Shown: positions 5,069 to 10,908 of the stretch, one piece after another | Numbering within the stretch: position 1 is the first letter of the stretch | How the letters are laid out: every line of letters begins with the position of its first letter | DNA from: an uncultured Collinsella sp. | Lineage (GTDB): Bacteria; Actinomycetota; Coriobacteriia; Coriobacteriales; Coriobacteriaceae | Direction of reading: 5' to 3' | DNA length: 13,140 nt | Assembly (NCBI GenBank): GCA_902495945.1 | Contig: CABUZD010000037.1 | Span: 1 to 13,140 of the forward strand | Program-made: the position numbers and the translations under genes | The notes under the pieces: model-generated | Databases searched by the model: none | Told to the model about the DNA's origin: nothing | What the model saw: the letters and a program-made list of their open reading frames with translations, nothing else

Positions 5069-6289
5069 ATGCATCTAGCCCGCCGCGCCTGGTGCCGAAC
5101 GTATCAAACGGTTTTTCGCATTGCATTGCCGATCCTGCCCTATACCGAGCCGCGCATTTTGGAGCATGCCGAAGATGTGCCCGCGGTGCTTCAAAAGCGC
5201 TCGATCCAGAAGGTCCTTATCGTGACGGACCCTGGTGTTGCACGTTTGGGGCTCACGGCATCACTCGAGCGTGCGCTTACGGCTCAGGGGATTGGCGTTA
5301 CGGTCTATGCCGAAACGCGTGCGAACCCCACGGTCTCGAATGTGGAGGAGGCAGCGTCCCTGTATCGAGAGAGCGCCTGCCAGGCCATTATCGGTTTTGG
5401 CGGAGGATCGGCCATGGACTGCGCCAAGGGCGTGGGCGCACGCATTGCGCAGCCAAGCAAGCCCATCAACAAGATGCGCGGCCTGCTGCGGATTCATCGT
5501 CGCCTGCCGCTTCTCATCGCCGTTCCCACCACGGCAGGCACGGGAAGCGAGGTCACGCTTGCGGCGGTAATTACCGATGACGAGACGCACTACAAGTACC
5601 CCATTAACGACTTTGTGCTCATCCCGCGTTTTGCGGTCCACGACCCCGAGTTTACGTGCGGTCTGCCCGCCTCCATTACGGGGCAGACGGGCATGGATGC
5701 CCTGACGCATGCCGTTGAGGCCTTTATCGGGCGAAGCACCACGCCCTATACGCGTAAGATGGCGCGACAGGCGGTGCAGCTTATCCACGACAATTTGCTC
5801 GAGGCCTATGAGCATGGTGACGACATGCGCGCTCGTCGCAATATGCTTTCGGCGGCGTATAAGGCGGGCGTTGCGTTTACCCGCTCCTATGTCGGATATG
5901 TGCATGCCATCGCGCACAGTCTGGGCGGCCGATACGGAATTCCGCACGGTTTGGCCAACGCGATCATCCTGCCGCACATGCTTCGCGCTTATGGTGACGC
6001 CGCCGCCCCCAAGCTTGCCGATCTTGCTCGCATGGCGGGCATTGCGCCGGCTACCGCGCAGGATAGTCTTGCGGCCGAGGCCTTTATCGATTGGGTCGAC
6101 CGCATGAACGAGGCCCTGGGAATCCCCAAATATGTCTTGGGCATTCGCCGCTCCGACATTCCCGAGATGGCGGCGCATGCCGATGCCGAGGCCAATCCCC
6201 TGTACCCCGTTCCACTTTTGATGGACCGTTTGGAGCTCGAGCGTATGTATGAGGTCGTCGCGGGTGGTATGTTTGAGGATGAGAACTAG
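5069..6289 (+). CDS. Iron-containing alcohol dehydrogenase (group III)
   Basis: This 406-aa NAD(P)-dependent dehydrogenase belongs to the iron-activated family, which includes FucO and butanol dehydrogenases. The N-terminal dinucleotide-binding half carries FGGGSAMDCAKGVGAR at 110-125 and PTTAGTGSEVTLAAVITD at 153-170. The C-terminal helical half holds the metal ligands: Asp210 and His214 (GMDALTHAVEA), His279 (GYVHAIAHSLGG) and His293 (GIPHGLANAIILPH). All are intact, with spacing close to FucO. The ATG has GAGGGAG 8-9 bases upstream. The stop overlaps the ribosome site of the aldehyde dehydrogenase (TAGGAGG), so the two form an operon and probably act on the same alcohol/aldehyde pair. The substrate cannot be read from the sequence. 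Confidence 0.93.
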   Translation: MHLARRAWCRTYQTVFRIALPILPYTEPRILEHAEDVPAVLQKRSIQKVLIVTDPGVARLGLTASLERALTAQGIGVTVYAETRANPTVSNVEEAASLYRESACQAIIGFGGGSAMDCAKGVGARIAQPSKPINKMRGLLRIHRRLPLLIAVPTTAGTGSEVTLAAVITDDETHYKYPINDFVLIPRFAVHDPEFTCGLPASITGQTGMDALTHAVEAFIGRSTTPYTRKMARQAVQLIHDNLLEAYEHGDDMRARRNMLSAAYKAGVAFTRSYVGYVHAIAHSLGGRYGIPHGLANAIILPHMLRAYGDAAAPKLADLARMAGIAPATAQDSLAAEAFIDWVDRMNEALGIPKYVLGIRRSDIPEMAAHADAEANPLYPVPLLMDRLELERMYEVVAGGMFEDEN

Positions 6290-6298
6290 GAGGTTGCC

Positions 6299-7678
6299 AT
6301 GAACACCGAGAAAATTGCGCGCATCGTCGGCGATCAGCGCACCTACTTTAAGACGCACGCTACGTTTGATGTCGATGCTCGACGTCGCGCGCTCGTGAGT
6401 TTACGCGATACAGTACGGGCGCACGAGGCCGATATTGCCCATGCGCTCAAGACCGATTTGGGAAAGTCGCATGACGAGGCATATATGTGCGAGATCGGCA
6501 CGTCGCTTTCTGAGATTCGTCATCAGATTGCGCATGTGGCTCGATGGAGTCGTCCGCGCCTGCGTCCGTGTGACCTTGCCAACGCCGTGAGTGTGTGCAA
6601 AACGCAAGCCGTGCCCTATGGCGTCACGCTCATCATGGCGCCCTGGAACTACCCGTTTTTGCTGACGCTCGAGCCGCTTGCCGGGGCCCTTGCCGCGGGC
6701 AATACCGTGGTCATCAAGCCGAGCGCCTATGCGCCGGCATCGAGCGCGGTGCTCAAGCAAATCTGTGAAGAGGCATTTGATCCGCGCCTGGTGACGGTTG
6801 TCGAGGGCGGGCGCGCCGAAAACGAAGCGCTGCTCGACGAGTGCTGGGACAAGATCTTCTTTACCGGCAGCGTTCCGGTCGGCAGGCTCGTCATGGAGCG
6901 CGCAAGTAAAAACCTTACGCCCGTGACGCTTGAGCTGGGCGGAAAGAGTCCCTGCATCGTGGATGCGACGGCAAACTTGAAGGTCGCGGCGCGGCGTATC
7001 GCCTTTGGTAAATGGCTCAACGTGGGGCAGACCTGCGTGGCACCCGACTACCTGCTGGTCGATACGCGCGTGCACGACGAGCTGCTGGGCCTCATCAAGG
7101 AAGAGGCCCACCGAATGTTTGGCGAGCATCCGCTCGATAACGAGGATTACGGGCATATCGTCAACGCCAAGCATTTTGCGCGCGTGCGCGGGCTGATTGA
7201 TCCCGATAAGGTCGTGCTGGGTAGTGCCGCGCGCGAGTCGTCGCTCAAGATCGAGCCGACGATTTTGGACGGCGTGACCCCCGATGACGCCGTGATGCAG
7301 GAGGAGATTTTCGGCCCCATCTTGCCGGTGCTGACGTTTGAGAGCTTAGACGAGGCCGAAGCGTTTATTACGGATCGTCCGACGCCGCTGGCCCTGTATA
7401 TCTTTAGCCAGGATCGCGCGGCTCAGCAGCGCTTTGTGCGCTACGTGCCCTTTGGCGGCGGATGTGTTAATGACACCATTATGCATTTGGCTACGAGTCA
7501 TATGGGCTTTGGCGGCATGGGAGCGAGCGGTATGGGGCAGTACCATGGACGCGAGAGCTTCGATACGTTTAGCCACAAGAAGAGCATCGTGAACAAGGCA
7601 ACGTGGTTGGACGTGCCATTCCGCTATGCTCCTTACGCAAGCTGGAAGCACAAGTTCGTGCGCATGTTTGTGCATTAG
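6299..7678 (+). CDS. Aldehyde dehydrogenase, class 3-like
   Basis: This 459-aa NAD(P)-dependent aldehyde dehydrogenase oxidises an aldehyde to its acid. The short length, without the N-terminal extension of class 1/2 enzymes, fits the class 3 group. Visible landmarks are APWNYPFLLTLEP with Asn117, VVIKPSAYAP with Lys140, FFTGSVPVGR, the general-base segment LELGGK with Glu212, GQTCVAPDY with the catalytic nucleophile Cys246, and EEIFGP with Glu336 for coenzyme binding. All catalytic residues are present. An AGGAGG ribosome site at 6288-6293 overlaps the stop of the upstream alcohol dehydrogenase, giving tight co-expression. The physiological substrate is unknown; the pair could detoxify or ferment aldehydes. 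Confidence 0.94.
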   Translation: MNTEKIARIVGDQRTYFKTHATFDVDARRRALVSLRDTVRAHEADIAHALKTDLGKSHDEAYMCEIGTSLSEIRHQIAHVARWSRPRLRPCDLANAVSVCKTQAVPYGVTLIMAPWNYPFLLTLEPLAGALAAGNTVVIKPSAYAPASSAVLKQICEEAFDPRLVTVVEGGRAENEALLDECWDKIFFTGSVPVGRLVMERASKNLTPVTLELGGKSPCIVDATANLKVAARRIAFGKWLNVGQTCVAPDYLLVDTRVHDELLGLIKEEAHRMFGEHPLDNEDYGHIVNAKHFARVRGLIDPDKVVLGSAARESSLKIEPTILDGVTPDDAVMQEEIFGPILPVLTFESLDEAEAFITDRPTPLALYIFSQDRAAQQRFVRYVPFGGGCVNDTIMHLATSHMGFGGMGASGMGQYHGRESFDTFSHKKSIVNKATWLDVPFRYAPYASWKHKFVRMFVH

Positions 7679-7801
7679 AATCAGATGGTGTAGCGACAAA
7701 CGGTCGAAAAGGCGCGGGTGGGGCGAATTTGTGTCCGCACGGGCCCGTAAGCTTCTCAGTACGGTTAAGCGCCGATTTATCCTGCTGTTAGAGGAGCTGC
7801 T

Positions 7802-8128
7802 ATGTACGAGCCTTCACGTGTTCTTCTGTCGTTTCACATCGCAGGATTTCAATATGCCGACGGCGCTTTGGTCCTGGGCGATCTTAAGGTCGGCGATAAG
7901 CTGACGCTGTGTGCCGAGCGCGATAATCCCCATGACCCCGAGGCGGTTGCGATCTATTACGGCAACACCAAGCTTGGGTATGTTCCGGGAAACGAGGTCG
8001 GCCCGCTGTCCTTGATGATGTATTACGGCCACGAGGACGTATTTGAGGCCCGCGTGCAACAGGTTGCTCCCGAACGCAGCCCGTGGCATCAGGTGCGCGT
8101 TGGACTCTACGTGGTGGATGCTCGCTAA
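7802..8128 (+). CDS. Stand-alone HIRAN-domain protein
   Basis: The 108-aa protein consists of a single HIRAN domain. The diagnostic pattern is visible: FHIAGFQYADG, a strand-turn around LKVGDKLTLCAERDNPHDPEAVAIYYG, then KLGYVPGNEVGPLSLMM. In larger proteins such as HLTF and Rad5, HIRAN binds DNA ends. Bacterial single-domain versions are common, usually near DNA-metabolism genes, but their function is poorly defined. GAGGAG lies 5 bases before the ATG in the string GAGGAGCTGCTATG, which also precedes the DUF2130 gene. It is followed 18 bases later by a small charged-protein gene. The 123-base gap upstream, after the aldehyde dehydrogenase, holds no clear terminator or consensus promoter. Confidence 0.9.
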   Translation: MYEPSRVLLSFHIAGFQYADGALVLGDLKVGDKLTLCAERDNPHDPEAVAIYYGNTKLGYVPGNEVGPLSLMMYYGHEDVFEARVQQVAPERSPWHQVRVGLYVVDAR

Positions 8129-8146
8129 TCGGTAAGGGAGGCGGCC

Positions 8147-8326
8147 ATGTTTGATAACGATGATCTGTTCGATCTGACAGACGATCCGTTTGAGTGGGAT
8201 CTGCTACTCGATGACGATGAGTTGGAGCAGGATCGTAAGAAGCGGCAGGGCAAGAACGCCCAGAGTGATGCGTCGAAAAAGAAAGACAAACGCCGCCGCG
8301 GACTGTTCGGCGGGCTCTTTGGATAA
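8147..8326 (+). CDS. 59-aa bipolar charged protein of unknown function
   Basis: I do not recognise this protein. It starts at an ATG with AAGGGAGG 5 bases upstream, an excellent ribosome site, and begins 18 bases after the HIRAN stop. Residues 1-29 hold 14 Asp/Glu and no Lys/Arg (MFDNDDLFDLTDDPFEWDLL and on). Residues 30-51 hold 12 Lys/Arg and two Asp. The tail is a tandem GLFG-GLFG at 52-59. This looks like a disordered polyampholyte with a short hydrophobic tail; no signal peptide or membrane helix is seen. The ribosome site, tight spacing and strongly structured composition argue that it is real. It might bind a protein or nucleic-acid partner, possibly a neighbour's product, but that is speculation. 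Confidence 0.75.
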   Translation: MFDNDDLFDLTDDPFEWDLLLDDDELEQDRKKRQGKNAQSDASKKKDKRRRGLFGGLFG

Positions 8327-8392
8327 CCGCCACATCGCTGCGTCTGTATACTTAGCACGAGTTGAACACGTTGCGAAATGAGGACAGAGACG

Positions 8393-8938
8393 ATGATGTG
8401 GTTTACCGCCGACCTGCACCTGGGCGATACGAATATCTTGCACGACATGGATCGGCCGTTTGGCTCGGTCGAGGAGATGAATCGCAAGGTCATCGATGCC
8501 ATCAATGAGTGCGTGGCTGCGGATGACCGCCTCTATATTTTGGGTGACTTTACCTATCATTTGCCCCTGGCGGAGGCGGTGCGCCTGCGCGAGCGTATCG
8601 AATGCCAGAACGTGACGCTCATCCGTGGTAACCATGACGGCGACTGGGAAGATCCCGACGTACCGCAGATTTGGGAAGACGTGCGCGATTACCTGGAGAT
8701 TGCTCCCGGCTATGCCAAGGGCCATCGTCTGGTTATGAGCCACTACCCCATGCTCAGCTGGAACGGCAAGGCACGTGGCGCCATTATGCTGCATGGGCAT
8801 ATCCACAGCAGGGGTGACCGCACCAACGCACGCAACCGCGATCGCGAGCGTCCCATTTATCGCTACGATGTGGGCCTCGACGCCAACGACTACAAGCCCG
8901 TAAGCCGAGACCAGATCCTGAATTTCTTTGGACTGTAG
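8393..8938 (+). CDS. Calcineurin-like metallophosphoesterase
   Basis: The 181-aa protein carries a complete two-metal phosphoesterase set: Asp7-x-His9 (TADLHLGD), Gly51-Asp52 (ILGDFTYH), Gly79-Asn80-His81-Asp82 (RGNHDGD), His117 (MSHYPM) and His136-x-His138 (HGHIHS), with the later YDVGLDANDYKP segment. Short bacterial members of this type are phosphodiesterases or phosphatases of unsettled substrate; nucleotide or nucleic-acid substrates are likely. The frame opens at ATG 8378, which has no ribosome site; ATG 8393 has GAGG about 9 bases upstream and starts at the first strand. ATG 8396 is a possible alternative. A TATACT word at 8347-8352 could be a -10 box. The gene ends just before two tandem hairpins. 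Confidence 0.92.
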   Translation: MMWFTADLHLGDTNILHDMDRPFGSVEEMNRKVIDAINECVAADDRLYILGDFTYHLPLAEAVRLRERIECQNVTLIRGNHDGDWEDPDVPQIWEDVRDYLEIAPGYAKGHRLVMSHYPMLSWNGKARGAIMLHGHIHSRGDRTNARNRDRERPIYRYDVGLDANDYKPVSRDQILNFFGL

Positions 8939-8946
8939 CTCGCAAA

Positions 8947-8979
8947 CCGCCACGAAGGGGACAGGCACCTTTGTGGCGG
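8947..8979. repeat. Palindrome with a GGGGACAGGCACC core
   Basis: CCGCCACGAAGG (8947-8958) pairs with CCTTTGTGGCGG (8968-8979) as a 12-bp stem with one G-U pair and a 9-base loop. No T-run follows, so it is not a standard terminator. The core GGGGACAGGCACC resembles a short word I associate with REP-like intergenic palindromes in several bacteria; this is memory, not a search result. Confidence 0.6.
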
Positions 8980-8983
8980 CTCT

Positions 8984-9020
8984 GGCGCCGTTGCCATTCT
9001 GGCAGCGGCGCCTATTTTGT
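8984..9020 (+). terminator. Terminator after the phosphoesterase gene
   Basis: GGCGCCGTTGCC (8984-8995) and GGCAGCGGCGCC (9001-9012) form a 12-bp stem with one G-U pair and an ATTCT loop. It is followed by TATTTTGT (9013-9020). This should end the HIRAN, small-protein and phosphoesterase transcript and separate it from the DUF2130 gene. Confidence 0.85.
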
Positions 9021-9076
9021 CCGCGCGGCGCGGTAGAGTGTAGGCGGTTGAAATTTGCGTCCATTGAGGAGCTGCT

Positions 9077-10834
9077 ATGAACGAGATCAAGTGCCCGCAT
9101 TGCGGCGAAGTTTTTAAGGTCGATGCGTCCGGCTATGCGGATATCGTCAAGCAAGTGCGCGATGCTGAGTTCTCGCGTGACCTGGATGAGCGCGTAGCGG
9201 CGGCTCGACGCGAGGGCGAGCAGGCGCTGGAGCTTGAGCGCTCGCGTTCGTCAGCCGCTTTGCAGGAGGCAGAGTCTCAGCGCAACGCTCAGCTTGTCGA
9301 GCAGAAGAATGCTGCAGCTCAGCAGCTGGCACAAGAGGTTGCCAAGCGCGATGCTGAGCTCGCCGAGCTGCGCGCCAAGCTCGAGGGCGCTGCCGCAGAG
9401 CGCGAGAGCGCAAGCCAGCGCGCGGCGATTGAGGCCCGTTCCGATGCTCAAAAGGAGAATGCCGAGCTTCAGCGCGAGATCGACAATTTACGTGCGCAGT
9501 TGGAGCGCAAAGATGATGAAGCCAGGCTTGCCGAGGCGGCGGCACGCAATGTTGCTCAAAACGACCTGTCCGCGCGCGACGCTCAGATTGCCGAGCTGCA
9601 GGCCAAGCTCGCCGCGGCGGACAAGGCCCAGGAGATGGCGCTCGCCGCAGCCGCGGCCGAGTCGCAGCGTGAGCTCGATGCCGCTCGCAGCGAGGCCGAG
9701 CGCGCGCTTACTGACTATCGCGCGAAGGTGCAAGAGAAGTTTTCCGCCGCAAAGGCTCAGTCCGAGCAAGAGGCCGAGGGGCTGCGTGCCCAGTTGCGCG
9801 AGCAGGAACTGATGGCAAAAATGAACCTGTCAGAGGCGGTCGCCGCGGCGGAGCGAGAGCGCGATGAGGCCCGTGCCAAGCTGACGAGCGAGCTGGCGGT
9901 GCGCGATTCTCGCGAGGAGCAAGCCAAGGCGGCACACGAGCTGGAGCTTGCGCAGGCCAAGCGCGCGAGCGATGACCTGATTCGCTACAAGGATGAAGAG
10001 ATTGAGCGCCTTAAGGACATGAAGGTGCGCCTGTCTACCAAGATGGTGGGCGAGTCGCTCGAGCAGCATTGCGAGACTGAGTTCAATCGGTTGCGTATGA
10101 CGGCGTTTCCCAACGCGTATTTTGAGAAAGACAACGATGCGTCCGAGGGCACCAAAGGCGACTTCATCTTCCGCGAGCGCGATGCGAGCGGCAACGAGAT
10201 CATTTCGATCATGTTCGAGATGAAAAACGAGAACGACGAGACCGCGACCAAGCACAAGAACGAGGACTTCTTTAAGAAACTCGACCACGATCGTCGCCAA
10301 AAGGGCTGCGAGTACGCGGTGCTCTGTACCCTGTTGGAGCCCGAGAGCGAGCTCTATAACGCGGGTATCGTCGACGTGAGCTACCGCTACGAGAAGATGT
10401 ACGTGATCCGCCCGCAGTTCTTCATTCCCATGATCACCCTCCTGCGCAACGCCGCCATGGGTTCGCTGCGCTATAAGCAGGAGCTGGCGGAGTACAAACA
10501 GCAGAACATCGACGTCACGAACTTCGAGGCCAAGATGGAGAAGTTCAAGAACGATTTCGGCCGCAACTACGAGATTGCGAGCCGCAAGTTCCAAACGGCA
10601 ATCGATGAGATCGACAAGACGATTAGCCATCTGCAGAAAACCAAGGAGGCGTTGCTGTCCTCCGAGAACAATCTGCGCCTAGCCAACAAGAAAGCCGACG
10701 ATCTTACCATTCGCAAGCTCACGTGGGGCAACAAGACCATGAAGGCCGCGTTTGACGAGGCGCGCGGGGCTGCGTCAGAGACAAACGATGAGCCCGCCGA
10801 GGCGGATTCGTATGAGGTCGAGGATGCCGAGTAG
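9077..10834 (+). CDS. DUF2130 protein: long coiled coil plus PD-(D/E)XK-like core
   Basis: The 585-aa protein begins with a single zinc-knuckle-like CPHC pair (Cys6, Cys9) and has no second Cys pair nearby. It continues as an Ala/Glu/Arg-rich coiled coil over about residues 30-320. The DUF2130 core at about 321-460 carries KMVGESLEQHCETEFNRLR, GTKGDFIFRE (Asp362) and IMFEMKNEND (Glu381, Lys383). This D...ExK pattern is consistent with a PD-(D/E)XK nuclease fold. A second coiled segment at about 460-545 and an acidic tail follow. The biological role of DUF2130 is not established; DNA cleavage or binding is inferred. GAGGAG lies 5 bases before the ATG. The gene is separated from the phosphoesterase by a terminator, so it probably has its own promoter, though I see no strong consensus one. 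Confidence 0.88.
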   Translation: MNEIKCPHCGEVFKVDASGYADIVKQVRDAEFSRDLDERVAAARREGEQALELERSRSSAALQEAESQRNAQLVEQKNAAAQQLAQEVAKRDAELAELRAKLEGAAAERESASQRAAIEARSDAQKENAELQREIDNLRAQLERKDDEARLAEAAARNVAQNDLSARDAQIAELQAKLAAADKAQEMALAAAAAESQRELDAARSEAERALTDYRAKVQEKFSAAKAQSEQEAEGLRAQLREQELMAKMNLSEAVAAAERERDEARAKLTSELAVRDSREEQAKAAHELELAQAKRASDDLIRYKDEEIERLKDMKVRLSTKMVGESLEQHCETEFNRLRMTAFPNAYFEKDNDASEGTKGDFIFRERDASGNEIISIMFEMKNENDETATKHKNEDFFKKLDHDRRQKGCEYAVLCTLLEPESELYNAGIVDVSYRYEKMYVIRPQFFIPMITLLRNAAMGSLRYKQELAEYKQQNIDVTNFEAKMEKFKNDFGRNYEIASRKFQTAIDEIDKTISHLQKTKEALLSSENNLRLANKKADDLTIRKLTWGNKTMKAAFDEARGAASETNDEPAEADSYEVEDAE

Positions 10835-10851
10835 GGCATAGCGTATAGTGC

Positions 10852-10889
10852 AAAAGCGGGGCCCCTGGCGATATTGCCAGCGGCCCCGC
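10852..10889 (-). terminator. Terminator of the helicase gene, possibly bidirectional
   Basis: GCGGGGCC plus CTGGC (10856-10869) pairs with GCCAG plus GGCCCCGC (10876-10889), with one C/C mismatch and a GATATT loop. On the minus strand it is followed by TTTT (10852-10855), fitting termination of the helicase gene that ends at 10909. The hairpin could also stop DUF2130 transcripts arriving from the left, but the plus-strand T-run is poor. Confidence 0.85.
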
Positions 10890-10908
10890 ATCGTTCCAGT
10901 ATGTGCGG

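Noticed and set aside
5261..6358. 365-aa minus-strand open frame opposite the alcohol dehydrogenase
   Set aside because: It is antisense to a complete enzyme and extends across the operon junction into the aldehyde dehydrogenase; no domain seen.
7739..7748. ACGGGCCCGT, a perfect 10-base palindrome between the aldehyde dehydrogenase and HIRAN genes
   Set aside because: There is no loop, T-run or second copy; short GC palindromes are expected by chance in this base composition.
8204..9154. 316-aa open frame on the minus strand
   Set aside because: It crosses the small charged gene, the phosphoesterase, two hairpins and the DUF2130 start, and has no recognisable domain or ribosome site.
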